Of a stretch of DNA of 64,000 nucleotides, positions 43,087 to 52,438 are shown one piece after another. Within the stretch, counting starts at the first letter, position 1. Every line of letters begins with the position of its first letter. This DNA comes from Flavobacteriaceae bacterium UBA1682 (GTDB lineage: Bacteria; Bacteroidota; Bacteroidia; Flavobacteriales; Flavobacteriaceae), in contig DCKE01000029.1 in assembly GCA_002320285.1 (NCBI GenBank), positions 103,319 to 167,318 of the forward strand. Direction: 5' to 3'. A program made the translations under genes and the position numbers. The notes beneath the pieces were generated by a model. The model saw nothing but the letters and a program-made list of their open reading frames with translations, searched no databases and was not told where the DNA came from.

Positions 43087-44166
43087 TTAGTTAGGTAAGA
43101 TTTCAATCTCAAACATCTTATCCCAGTTTTTTCCTGTTACAAAAAACGTTTTTGTTTTTGGATTGTACGCAATACCGTTTAACACATCGATATCCGGGTG
43201 ATAAGTAACCATAGTTCGTAAAGTAGAAAGGTCAATCGCTCCTTCTACAGCACCGTTTTTGGGATTTATTATCGCTATACCATTTTCACCGTATATATTA
43301 GCATAGATTTTTCCATCAACCCATTCCATTTCGTTGATAGCTCCAATTTTGACATTATTTGTATAGATATTGATGTAATCTACTTGTTTAAACGTCTCTG
43401 GATCTACGATATATACCCTTTCTGATCCGTCGCTCATATACAAATGAGTTCCATCATTGGTTAATCCCCAGCCTTCCATCGCTTTAAAATAGGGGATAGT
43501 TTTTTCTCGGACGAGGGTTTCTGCGTTATAAACGTAAGCCTCGTTGTTTTTATAGGTCAACTGATAAATTTTGTTGTTGAGTACCGTTGCGCCTTCTGCA
43601 AATACACTTTCGGGCAGCTCTACAATTTTTAATACTTTACCGGTTTTATAATCTACTTTTCGGATACTTGAAATGCCTTTTATTCCCGTACTGTTACCTG
43701 CACCATTACCAGTGCTCTCGATTAAAACGCCGTCTAGGAATTCTAGACCTTGTGTATAGGCTTTGATATCATGCGGAAAAGTATTGACAATCTTGTATTG
43801 TAGTACTTTTGGTGCCACTGCTGATGCTAATTCTATTCGAGTGGTTGCTTCAATAGGAGTGCTGGATTGGTAGATAACAGCCTTAATTAAAATAGACCCT
43901 AATTTTTCATTGTCAAGAGGAAAATTTAATAGTTCATTCTTCTGGGTCGAGCCGATTTTTTTGTCGTTTAAAAAGTAAGCGACAGAATCAATAGGAGATT
44001 CCTTAGGATTGACAATAGTCAATTTTAATGCGTCGTTCGAGTGGTAAACCTGTTTTAAATGGCTTGTATCTATGCTAAATGAATTTTCTTCGGAATTTTT
44101 TTTGTCTCCACAAGAAAAAAATGCAGCACTTAAGGTTAAGGCTATAAGAAGGTTATGTTTTTTCAT
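43087..44166 (-). CDS. Glutaminyl-peptide cyclotransferase lipoprotein
   Basis: A 359-residue protein with lipobox AAFFSC. An N-terminal immunoglobulin-like stretch (about 30-115) is followed by the five-bladed-propeller domain typical of the plant-type glutamine cyclotransferase family: YKIVNTFPHDIKAYTQGLEF, then LIESTGNGAGNSTG, GWGLTNDGTHLYMSDGS, INEMEWVDGKIYANIY and the C-terminal LNGIAYNPKTKTFFVTGKNW. The family converts N-terminal glutamine to pyroglutamate. Many proteins exported by Bacteroidetes carry such N-termini, so it probably acts on secreted proteins in the periplasm (inference). Confidence 0.9.
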   Translation of the reverse strand: MKKHNLLIALTLSAAFFSCGDKKNSEENSFSIDTSHLKQVYHSNDALKLTIVNPKESPIDSVAYFLNDKKIGSTQKNELLNFPLDNEKLGSILIKAVIYQSSTPIEATTRIELASAVAPKVLQYKIVNTFPHDIKAYTQGLEFLDGVLIESTGNGAGNSTGIKGISSIRKVDYKTGKVLKIVELPESVFAEGATVLNNKIYQLTYKNNEAYVYNAETLVREKTIPYFKAMEGWGLTNDGTHLYMSDGSERVYIVDPETFKQVDYINIYTNNVKIGAINEMEWVDGKIYANIYGENGIAIINPKNGAVEGAIDLSTLRTMVTYHPDIDVLNGIAYNPKTKTFFVTGKNWDKMFEIEILPN

Positions 44167-44192
44167 TTCAATTTTATATTTTGTACAAGATA

Positions 44193-44227
44193 CAAATCTA
44201 CTTTAAATCTTACAAATCACTTGCAAA
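44193..44227 (-). promoter_or_regulatory. Promoter of the glutamine cyclotransferase gene
   Basis: The minus strand has TTTG (44224-44227), a 23-base spacer, and TAGATTTG (44193-44200). The spacer is somewhat long. The -33 element abuts that of the divergent SRP RNA promoter. Confidence 0.5.
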
Positions 44228-44250
44228 AATATAAAAAGATTGTATCTTTG
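44220..44250 (+). promoter_or_regulatory. Promoter of the SRP RNA gene
   Basis: CTTG (44220-44223), a 19-base spacer, and TATCTTTG (44243-44250), with the start expected at about 44255-44257. This matches the RNA 5' end. Confidence 0.75.
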
Positions 44251-44254
44251 CACT

Positions 44255-44348
44255 GGCAAGTCCTACACGACCAGCTCCTATAGAATCCTCCAGGGTGGGA
44301 ACGCAGCAAAGGTATGTGGTTGTAGCGGTGCGATGTAGGTCGCTTGCC
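44255..44348 (+). ncRNA. ffs: Bacterial small SRP RNA (4.5S-type)
   Basis: About 94 nt whose ends pair, GGCAAG with CTTGCC. The conserved apical part reads CCAGGGTGGGAACGCAGCAA and then AGG, with the GGAA tetraloop and the AGCA symmetric-loop sequence that bind Ffh. It is the RNA of the signal recognition particle, which targets nascent membrane proteins. The promoter lies directly upstream and a terminator 7 bases downstream. The exact ends are inferred from pairing. Confidence 0.93.
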
Positions 44349-44355
44349 ATCTTTT

Positions 44356-44380
44356 AATCTTCCTCTTAGGGAGATTTTTT
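44356..44380 (+). terminator. Terminator of the SRP RNA
   Basis: Stem AATCTTCC/GGGAGATT with one U-G pair and a 5-nt loop, followed by a T-run. Confidence 0.75.
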
Positions 44381-44594
44381 GCTTTAAAACAGTTTGGTTT
44401 TTTAAACACCAACTTCTTGTTGATTCCCCTAGTCGGTAATGAGTTCCGACTTCAATTAAAGCAGCCTTTTTTAGGATAAGCTGGACTACCGCTGTTCAGG
44501 ACCTGTTTTCTGGAAATATTTTCGCTGTACTGGCTGTCATTTTATAAAAATGACGACTCACAATTCCTTACTTAAAAATTAATTAAATCAATAA
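44381..44594. other. Intergenic stretch between SRP RNA and tamB
   Basis: About 214 bases, less AT-rich than other spacers. It holds two small hairpins, AGTCGG/CCGACT near 44431-44452 and GTCATTTT/AAAATGAC near 44534-44552. Neither has a T-run. No coding frame was seen. It could be an undescribed leader or RNA, or simply spacer. Confidence 0.3.
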
Positions 44595-44629
44595 TTTGGT
44601 TGGCTACCAGTTCTTTTTTGTTATTTTTG
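44595..44629 (+). promoter_or_regulatory. Promoter of tamB-tamL
   Basis: TTTG (44595-44598), a 23-base spacer, and TATTTTTG (44622-44629). The start is predicted near 44637, about 12 bases before the TTG start codon at 44649. Confidence 0.55.
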
Positions 44630-44648
44630 TTCATAAAAAGCAGCTATT

Positions 44649-47600
44649 TTGAAGAAAATATTCGTAAAATCAGCCAAGATAATAGCGGGAATTCTTCTTT
44701 CTATTCTCTTGTTGTTTGTGGTGCTCGTCATTTTAATACAAATTCCTTCTGTACAGAATAAAATTAAAGATCAAGCGATACAGTATTTAGAAGGAAAAAT
44801 CGGAACCAAAGTAGCGCTTCAGCGCATAGAAATCGGCTTTCCCAAAAAAATCGTAGTCAAAGGACTTTACTTGGAATCTCAACAGCAAGATACGTTGCTC
44901 TATGCCGAAAATTTAGCGGTAGATATCAGTTTATTCAAACTGTTAAACAATACAGTTGAAATAAACTCCATTACCTTGGATCAATTTGTTGCACATGTCG
45001 CCAGAGATAAAAATCAACGATTTAACTTTGATTATATCATCGATGCCTTTGCTAGCGAAGATGAACCAGATAAAGAATCCAAGCCCTTCGCCATTTCATT
45101 AGATCGTATTGAATTAAATAAAATATTAGTGACCTTCGACGATCAATATGGAGGTAATGACTTGTATTTAAAATTGAATAGATTTTCAACTAGAGTCAAA
45201 CGCTTCGATTTGGAGCAATTCATCTTTAGTGTACCGAAGATTAATCTGGACGGTGTTGATGTTCGTTTTAAACGAACTGTCGTAGATCCGTTAGAAAGTG
45301 TAGTTGTTCAAAAAACAGACTCCATATCAGAAGGTAAAGTTTTGGATTTACAGCTTCGGGATATTAACTTGACCAACATCAAAGTGGAATATGACGATGC
45401 CGTTTCGGAGATTTATTCCAAGCTCGATTTAAATAATTTAGAGCTCAATATAGATAAATTAGATTTTGCTAACCAAAATGTGGTGATTGATGCGTTGAGT
45501 GTTGAGGATACTAAGGCCGTTGTACGTTTGTTAAAAAGCAAGAAGGTATCGCCAGCGGCTGTTGTTAAAGAGAATGCGACGAAAACAACTGAAGTGAGTA
45601 ATCCATGGAATCTTACTTTGGGTCAATTGAAATTGCAGGGACTCGCAGTACAATTTGACGATGAGAATGCACCCAAGCAAAAGCTGGGCATGGACTACAA
45701 ACATTTGGATTTCCCGGTTTTAAATTTAGAATTAGACGATTTCCATTTTGCTCCAAATAATATCTCGGGAGCTATAAAGAGTGCATTAATACAGGAGAAG
45801 AGTGGTTTAGATATTCAAGAATTGAGAACGTATTTTATGTATGGAGCACAAACGGCATTTTTAAAGGATTTATATTTAAAAACGCCACAAACTCTACTGC
45901 AACGGGAGGTCGTTTTGAGGTATGAAAATGCAGATGAGTTGACGAGTCACTTGGAAGATCTTGTTGTCGACGCCTCTTTAGTAGATAGCAAAATAGGTTT
46001 TAAGGATATACTACTTTTTGTACCGGATTTAATGAAACAGCCCCTTTTTAAAAATGATCCCAATGGCGTATTGATTGTAGATGCGCAGGTTAAAGGACCG
46101 CTTAAAGATTTGGAGATCACCAAGTTTTTTATAAAGGGACTCGGTTCTACCTTCGCACAAGTTTCTGGACATATTAAAGGATTGCCGAATGTGGATAAAG
46201 CGGTATTTGATCTGGATATTAAAGATTTTCAGACCACAGCAAAAGATATATTAACCATCGTTCCTAAGGGCACCGTGCCCGCAAATATTCAACTGCCGGC
46301 ATTGCTGTCTCTAAAAGGAACTTTTAAAGGAGGTATCAGTAACTTTAATACCAATTTAAAATTGAATTCGAGTTATGGAGCAGTTTCTTTAATTGCTCAA
46401 TTGGATCAGCGTCTAAAAAACAAGGAAAAGTATCGTGTAGATGCAGTGGTTAACAAGTTTGATGTAGGCCGATTGATTAAAAATGATTCTTTAGGTAAAA
46501 TTAGTTTGACAGCGGTAGCATCTGGTCAAAGTTTTAATCCGAAAACCGCCAATGCAACCTTGTCAGGACATTTGTTAGAAGCGCAATTCAATGGATATAA
46601 TTACAAGGATTTATTGATTTCTGGACAAGTGAAAAGCGGTGCTTATCAATTGCAAACAGAAATGAATGATTCGAATATACAGTTTGCGATAAAAGCCAGT
46701 GGGCAACTCGATGAAAAGAACATGAGTTTGATGATGGACGGAGATTTTGTCAAAGTCGATTTATGGAAATTAAAACTGACCGATCAACCTCTAGCCTTTA
46801 AAGGGTTGGTAACGGCTAATTTCTCCGATTTAAATCCCGATTATTTGAATGGAGACTTAAATGTTGATGATTTTGCTTTAGCAAATGGACAAGATGTATA
46901 TAAATTAAATAAGATAACCCTTAAGGCAGTTTCCGATGAGTCTTCTAATTCAATAGTGTTGAATTCGCAATTAGTGGATGCTTCAATAACTGGGAAATAC
47001 CAATTAACAAAACTTCCCGAAGCGTTGAAAAAAACCTTCTCCACCTATTTTGACCTCGAAAAAAACAAGAAAAAGTCTGTTTCAGTATCAAAGAGTAGTA
47101 CAAAAAAGAAGGAAGTTATCGCACAGGAAAAAGATCAGGAAGTCAACCTTAAATTAACTGTAAAAAACGATCCTATATTGGCGAAATTTTTACCAGATTT
47201 AAAGAGTTTTGGAAATATACAAGCGGACGGAAAATATTTGTCTGCTCAAGACTATATTGCTTTCACAGCTAATGTTCCCGATATAGAGTACGGTAAAAAC
47301 AAAGTTTCTAATATCAGTTTTGAATTGCTGCCGAAAAATCAAACTCTAAAATATAATTTTGCCGTTGATAAGGTGCAGAGTGAAAGTTTTGTGATCAATC
47401 AAGTTATTTTAGATGGTGATATGCATAATAATATATTGAACTATGATTTAGAGATTAAAGACTCTGAAAATGAAGTTCAATATGGTTTGGAGGGAAGTCT
47501 GGAAACCTTGGCCGATTATATGCAGGTTAAATTAAATCCCAATGCGCTGAAATTAAACTATCAAAATTGGAGCGTTAAACCGGAGAATCAGATTCGATTT

Positions 47601-49709
47601 ACAAACGAGGGAGTTAATGCTCAAGATTTTGTATTGTCCAAGGAGGGAAGTAAGATCGCTTTACAATCTACTACAGCTAGTTTTGATTCGCCCTTGCAAA
47701 TCAATTTTATCGATTTTGACATTCAGACCATTACGGAAATGTTTAAGAAAGATGTGACTTTTGCTAAAGGGTTTATAAATGGGCAGGCTGAGTTGCGCAA
47801 CATCATGAAAGATCTAGTTTTTGTGTCAGATATCAAAGTGACTAATTTAGAAGTCATGCAGGCCAAAGTCGGCAATTTATCGATTGGAGTTAGTAATGAG
47901 TTGGAAAATCAGTACGATGCTGAAATAGCATTGTCTGGTCATGGGAATGAAATGACTATGAAGGGATTTTATAAATCGCTGGATAAAACCTTTGATTTGC
48001 AAATGAATGTCGAGAAGTTGCAAATGGCTACCATAGAAGGTTTTTCAATGGGTAACATTTCAAATGCGGAAGGTTTTTTATCGGGTAACCTCGATATTAA
48101 AGGAAGTACGGACAAACCATCTATACTGGGGAAATTTTTATTTAATCAGGTAGGTATACATGTTGTTCCCTTAAATGCAGATTATAAAGATATCAATGAA
48201 ACGATTGATTTTACACCGACGGGTATTGTTTTACATCGTTTCCAAATTAAGGATGGTGACGACAACAAATTAACGATAGACGGGCGAGTAAACACCAAGA
48301 ACTATACCGACTTTAAGTTTGATTTGAGTGTGGTGACCAAAAATTTTAAAGCGATCAATTCTACCGAAAAAGACAACGATTTTTTCTACGGAGATTTGTA
48401 TTTAGATGCCGATTTGAAAATCAAAGGTGATCTAAATAAACCAGAGGTCAATGGAAAAATTGGTATAGATAAAAACACCAAGTTTACGGTAGTGATGCCA
48501 CAGCAAGATCCTTCCATTGCCGATCGTGAAGGTATTGTTGAGTTTATCGATCAACGCGATCAAAAATTGTTGGAGACCGTACAAATTGAAAATAAAGTCA
48601 ACGAGTCTAATGTAAAGGGTATGGAAGTTTTTGTCGACATTCAAATCGACAAAGAAGCCGAATTGATTTTGGTTATTGACAAAGTTAATGGCGATATGTT
48701 AAAGCTTAAAGGGGAAGCGGATTTAACTGGAGGAATAGATCCGTCTGGGAAAACGACTTTAACGGGGAAATATGAGTTTTCAGAAGGTTCATATGAGATG
48801 TCATTTAATTTTATCAAAAGAAAATTTGATATTCAAAAGGGCAGTAGTATCGTCTGGACGGGCGAGCCTACTATGGCTACTTTAGATTTGACCGCAATCT
48901 ATACCGTTAAGACAGCTCCAATTGATCTTTTGGAAGCACAACTATCGGGTTTAACACCAATGATTAAAAACACTTACAAACAAAAAATACCTTTCCAAAC
49001 GCTTTTGATGATGAAGGGGGAGTTGCTTAAGCCCGAAATTAGTTTTGACATTACCTTGCCAGAAAACAACAATTCGGTTTCATCGGAAGTTTTGGCCAAT
49101 ACCAAAGCGAAATTAGAGCAATTGCGCTTGCAACCTTCAGAGATGAATAAACAGGTGTTTGCCTTGTTATTACTGAGCCGTTTTGTTGGAGAAAACCCTT
49201 TTGAAAGTGAAGCTGGAGGAATGAGTGCAGAGTCGATGGCTCGACAAAGTGTCAGTAAAATATTGTCCGATCAGTTGAATAACTTGGCCGGAGATTTGAT
49301 TGCCGGTGTAGAAATGGACTTTGATTTACAGTCGACTGAAGATTATAGTTCTGGAGAAAAGGAAAATCGTACCGACTTAAATGTAGGTTTGTCCAAGCGT
49401 ATGTTAGACGATCGATTAAAGGTTACTATTGGAAGTAGTTTTGGTTTAGAGGGATCGGAACGTCAGAACGAGCAATCTACCAATATTGCTGGCGATTTGT
49501 CTGCCGAGTATATGTTGTCAAAAGACGGTCGATATATGTTAAGGGCATATCGAAAAAATCAATACCAAGTTGCTTTACAAGGTCAGGTTATCGAAACGGG
49601 TGTAGGATTTATTATCACGATGAATTACGAACATTTTAGAGAGCTGTTTGAACGCAGTAAAGAGAGAAAAACATTGAGACGTCAATCAAAAAAGGAAACA
49701 AATGAATAA
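44649..49709 (+). CDS. tamB: TamB family inner-membrane-anchored translocation/assembly protein
   Basis: A 1686-residue protein with one N-terminal membrane helix (about residues 10-33), followed by a long periplasmic region of repetitive beta structure. The AsmA-like opening LEGKIGTKVALQRIEIGFPK is followed by the C-terminal DUF490 domain (about 1250-1680) with LKGEADLTGGIDPSGKTTLTG. TamB-like proteins are bridge-like rods linking the two membranes, involved in outer membrane protein insertion and possibly lipid transfer. The start codon is TTG, chosen because the membrane helix follows directly. The last 8 bases overlap tamL, so the two are co-expressed. Confidence 0.93.
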   Translation: MKKIFVKSAKIIAGILLSILLLFVVLVILIQIPSVQNKIKDQAIQYLEGKIGTKVALQRIEIGFPKKIVVKGLYLESQQQDTLLYAENLAVDISLFKLLNNTVEINSITLDQFVAHVARDKNQRFNFDYIIDAFASEDEPDKESKPFAISLDRIELNKILVTFDDQYGGNDLYLKLNRFSTRVKRFDLEQFIFSVPKINLDGVDVRFKRTVVDPLESVVVQKTDSISEGKVLDLQLRDINLTNIKVEYDDAVSEIYSKLDLNNLELNIDKLDFANQNVVIDALSVEDTKAVVRLLKSKKVSPAAVVKENATKTTEVSNPWNLTLGQLKLQGLAVQFDDENAPKQKLGMDYKHLDFPVLNLELDDFHFAPNNISGAIKSALIQEKSGLDIQELRTYFMYGAQTAFLKDLYLKTPQTLLQREVVLRYENADELTSHLEDLVVDASLVDSKIGFKDILLFVPDLMKQPLFKNDPNGVLIVDAQVKGPLKDLEITKFFIKGLGSTFAQVSGHIKGLPNVDKAVFDLDIKDFQTTAKDILTIVPKGTVPANIQLPALLSLKGTFKGGISNFNTNLKLNSSYGAVSLIAQLDQRLKNKEKYRVDAVVNKFDVGRLIKNDSLGKISLTAVASGQSFNPKTANATLSGHLLEAQFNGYNYKDLLISGQVKSGAYQLQTEMNDSNIQFAIKASGQLDEKNMSLMMDGDFVKVDLWKLKLTDQPLAFKGLVTANFSDLNPDYLNGDLNVDDFALANGQDVYKLNKITLKAVSDESSNSIVLNSQLVDASITGKYQLTKLPEALKKTFSTYFDLEKNKKKSVSVSKSSTKKKEVIAQEKDQEVNLKLTVKNDPILAKFLPDLKSFGNIQADGKYLSAQDYIAFTANVPDIEYGKNKVSNISFELLPKNQTLKYNFAVDKVQSESFVINQVILDGDMHNNILNYDLEIKDSENEVQYGLEGSLETLADYMQVKLNPNALKLNYQNWSVKPENQIRFTNEGVNAQDFVLSKEGSKIALQSTTASFDSPLQINFIDFDIQTITEMFKKDVTFAKGFINGQAELRNIMKDLVFVSDIKVTNLEVMQAKVGNLSIGVSNELENQYDAEIALSGHGNEMTMKGFYKSLDKTFDLQMNVEKLQMATIEGFSMGNISNAEGFLSGNLDIKGSTDKPSILGKFLFNQVGIHVVPLNADYKDINETIDFTPTGIVLHRFQIKDGDDNKLTIDGRVNTKNYTDFKFDLSVVTKNFKAINSTEKDNDFFYGDLYLDADLKIKGDLNKPEVNGKIGIDKNTKFTVVMPQQDPSIADREGIVEFIDQRDQKLLETVQIENKVNESNVKGMEVFVDIQIDKEAELILVIDKVNGDMLKLKGEADLTGGIDPSGKTTLTGKYEFSEGSYEMSFNFIKRKFDIQKGSSIVWTGEPTMATLDLTAIYTVKTAPIDLLEAQLSGLTPMIKNTYKQKIPFQTLLMMKGELLKPEISFDITLPENNNSVSSEVLANTKAKLEQLRLQPSEMNKQVFALLLLSRFVGENPFESEAGGMSAESMARQSVSKILSDQLNNLAGDLIAGVEMDFDLQSTEDYSSGEKENRTDLNVGLSKRMLDDRLKVTIGSSFGLEGSERQNEQSTNIAGDLSAEYMLSKDGRYMLRAYRKNQYQVALQGQVIETGVGFIITMNYEHFRELFERSKERKTLRRQSKKETNE

Positions 49710-52005
49710 GGTTTATAAGCTGATCGGAGGATTGATGTTGTTGGCTATGGGATTAAATTCATGTAGTAATACACGCTATTTAAAATCGGGTGAATTGCTC
49801 TATGTTGGCGCTGAAATAAAGATTGAAGATGATTCGCTATCGAAGAGTCAAAAGAAAGAATTAAAATCTAGTTTGGAGGAATTGGTGCGACCTAAGCCCA
49901 ATAAAAAAATATTGGGTTTGCGTCCCAAGCTGTATTTCTATAATTTAGCAGGAGAGCCCAAAAAAGAGAAGGGAATTCGCCATTGGATGCGCAACAAATT
50001 GGGCGAGGCTCCAGTGTTATTTGGTAAGGTGGATTTAGAGTATAACGAATCCATTATGTCTAACTATGCCGAAAATCAAGGTTATTTTAATACGACAGTA
50101 TCCTCTGATACGGTGGTTAAAAACAAGAAAGTAGAAGCGGTTTATACCGTTAAAACTAAAAATGCTTTTTTGATCCGCAACATTACTTTTGTATCGGATT
50201 CTACAGCCCTTCAGAACGAAATTTATAAGATGAAAAGGCGCAGTTTACTTAAGAAAGGACAAGCTTTTAATTTGGAAGTAGTCAAAAATGAACGGGTGCG
50301 TATCGATAGTCGCTTAAAGGAAAAGGGGTATTATTTTTTTAATCCAGACTATCTGATCGTACAGATCGATAGTACGATAGGAAAAAATCAAGTCGACTTG
50401 TTTGTCAAAGTAAAAGAAACGGCACCTACTTTGGCCAAATCGCCCTATACCATCGATCAAGTAGTGGTATTTACAGACTATTCTCTAAACGAAAGCAATG
50501 TCGAAAAGAGTTCGTGGGACACGATCAAGCCCTATAACGACTTTATTATTGTCGATCCCAATCATCGCTTTCGACCGCAAATTTACGATCGAACTTTATA
50601 TTTTAAGAAAGGCGATTTGTATAACCGTACCAACCACAATTTGACGCTGAATCGCTTGGTTAATTTGGGGACATTTAAGTTTGTGAAAAATCAATTCACC
50701 GTTGCGGATTCGGCCAAACATACCTTAAATTCATTTTACTATTTAACACCAGAAGAACCCAAGTCCATTCGACTGGAATTGTTGGGCAAAACCAATTCAG
50801 CTAGTTATACGGGATCTGAAATCAATGTCAATTGGAGGAATCGAAATTTCTTTAAGGGCGCAGAGTTATTTACCGTTTCAGCCTATGGAGGTATGGATTT
50901 TCAGATGTCCTCAACCAATAAAGGTTATGACGTTTATAAATTTGGTACCGAAGCCAATTTGATATGGCCTAGAATTATATCGCCTTTTAAATTTCATTCT
51001 GCCAGTGGGTTTGTTCCGCGAACCAAAGCGACTTTGGGGTATGAATATCAAAACAGAACAAAATTATATGCCTTGCATTCCTTTAAAGGATCTTTCGGGT
51101 ATTTGTGGAAAGAGGATATTAAAAAAGAACACGAACTAAATATCATTGATATTAATTATGTCAGTCCAGAGAAGGTCAGTGAACTTTACCTGCAAGAAAT
51201 TGAGGGTAATGCTTCTCTTCAAAGGGTTTTGGACAAACAGCTCATCTTTGGACCTAAGTATACCTATACGTATACTAATACCATGCAGAAATTTAAGAAA
51301 AACACCATTTATTATAAAGGGGTTTTAGATCTATCAGCCAACCTTACGGGTTTGTTGATGAAAGCCAATGAAGAGGAGGGGGAGCAAAAATCAATTTTAG
51401 GTGTTCCCTTTAGTCAGTATGTCAAAGTAGAAAATGATTTTAGATATTACAGACGTTTGACAAAAAATTCTCAACTGGCTACTAGAGTTGTTGCAGGTAT
51501 AGGTATTCCTTATGGGAATTCGGATCAAATGCCTTATATCAAACAATTTTTTGTTGGGGGAACCAACAGTATACGCGCCTTTAGATCACGTACATTAGGA
51601 CCTGGTAGCTTTAATCCAACCCTTAATACTTCAGGCGGTTTTGTACCTGATCAAGCTGGAGATATCACTTTGGAGCTCAACTTGGAGTATCGTGCAAAAT
51701 TATTTAGTATCGTGCATGGTGCTTTATTTGTCGATGCTGGAAATATTTGGCTATTGCATGATGATGTAGACAAACCAGGGGGTAAAATTTCAAAAGATTT
51801 TTATAAAGAGTTGGCAGTAGGAGCTGGTTTCGGTTTGCGTTTTGATATTTCTTTCTTAGTGGTGCGAACCGATTTGGCTTTTCCTATTCGCATTCCATAC
51901 TTGCCGGAAGGCGATCGTTGGACCTTGGATAAGGTTGATTTCGGTGACAGTCGATGGAGAAAAGACAATCTGATTTTTAATTTAGCTATCGGTTACCCAT
52001 TTTAG
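49702..52005 (+). CDS. tamL: TamL, BamA/TamA-type outer membrane lipoprotein
   Basis: A 767-residue outer membrane protein with lipobox GLNSC (Cys21) followed by SNTRYLKSGE, the TamL mark; TamA of proteobacteria has no lipid anchor. POTRA domains occupy about residues 25-360. The 16-strand barrel follows, with the conserved FFVGGTNSIRAFRSRTLGPG (the VRGF/Y-like motif) and the C-terminal strand ending IFNLAIGYPF. It works with TamB in outer membrane assembly and in Bacteroidetes is considered essential for growth in some species (general knowledge). It overlaps tamB by 8 bases. No terminator directly follows; the next is at 52325. Confidence 0.93.
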   Translation: MNKVYKLIGGLMLLAMGLNSCSNTRYLKSGELLYVGAEIKIEDDSLSKSQKKELKSSLEELVRPKPNKKILGLRPKLYFYNLAGEPKKEKGIRHWMRNKLGEAPVLFGKVDLEYNESIMSNYAENQGYFNTTVSSDTVVKNKKVEAVYTVKTKNAFLIRNITFVSDSTALQNEIYKMKRRSLLKKGQAFNLEVVKNERVRIDSRLKEKGYYFFNPDYLIVQIDSTIGKNQVDLFVKVKETAPTLAKSPYTIDQVVVFTDYSLNESNVEKSSWDTIKPYNDFIIVDPNHRFRPQIYDRTLYFKKGDLYNRTNHNLTLNRLVNLGTFKFVKNQFTVADSAKHTLNSFYYLTPEEPKSIRLELLGKTNSASYTGSEINVNWRNRNFFKGAELFTVSAYGGMDFQMSSTNKGYDVYKFGTEANLIWPRIISPFKFHSASGFVPRTKATLGYEYQNRTKLYALHSFKGSFGYLWKEDIKKEHELNIIDINYVSPEKVSELYLQEIEGNASLQRVLDKQLIFGPKYTYTYTNTMQKFKKNTIYYKGVLDLSANLTGLLMKANEEEGEQKSILGVPFSQYVKVENDFRYYRRLTKNSQLATRVVAGIGIPYGNSDQMPYIKQFFVGGTNSIRAFRSRTLGPGSFNPTLNTSGGFVPDQAGDITLELNLEYRAKLFSIVHGALFVDAGNIWLLHDDVDKPGGKISKDFYKELAVGAGFGLRFDISFLVVRTDLAFPIRIPYLPEGDRWTLDKVDFGDSRWRKDNLIFNLAIGYPF

Positions 52006-52402
52006 GGAGTGGGACTGTGTAGTTTTTCTACAACTTGGGAAAAATTTCACTTTAGCATTTATGGGGTATTAAAACTGTTTTTAACGTAAATTATTAAAAA
52101 TCAATATTTTGTGTTTTTTGCGCTTAAATTTTTTTTGATGGCACGATTTTGATACTATAGTTAAGTGTAAAAGTGTTATGAAAAATAGTTTTTTATTAGT
52201 GGTTGTCGATACAGCGCATTAATGTAAAAACGTTGCTTTGAAAAAGAAAATAGAATAAAGTTTGTTATCAACTTAAAAGGTAACACAAGATCGTTAGTAA
52301 GGTGATGAAGAGAAATCTTCAAGCAAAGGGAGGCTATAGGCCTCCTTTTGTGGTTATTATGGTTTTTCTTGAATTGCAGTGGGGCTTGTCCAATAAAAAC
52401 AC
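52006..52402 (+). other. Unexplained intergenic stretch with possible noncoding transcript
   Basis: Nearly 400 bases between tamL and the sigma-54 activator gene. It contains TGGCACG (52139-52145), identical to the -24 box of sigma-54 promoters, followed by TTTTGATA, which only partly resembles a -12 box. About 180 bases further is a good terminator (52325-52350), and then an independent promoter element for the activator gene. There is no coding frame beyond 14 codons. It may be a 3' UTR of tamL or a separate small RNA. Confidence 0.35.
52325..52350 (+). terminator. Terminator in the tamL/activator spacer
   Basis: Stem AAAGGGAGGC/GCCTCCTTTT with a 5-nt loop and TTTTG. It lies about 320 bases after the tamL stop. 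Confidence 0.7.
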
Positions 52403-52410
52403 TAAATTTG
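52403..52410 (+). promoter_or_regulatory. -7 element of the sigma-54 activator gene
   Basis: TAAATTTG lies 29 bases before the ATG at 52439. A -33 partner is not well placed (CTTG at 52385-52388, spacer 14). Confidence 0.5.
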
Positions 52411-52438
52411 TAGCTAAAGAAACTAAAATCAGTTTTAT

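Noticed and set aside
44381..44594. Second structured RNA after the SRP RNA
   Set aside because: Two short hairpins are present but no promoter, no T-run and no recognised family, so only the stretch is described.
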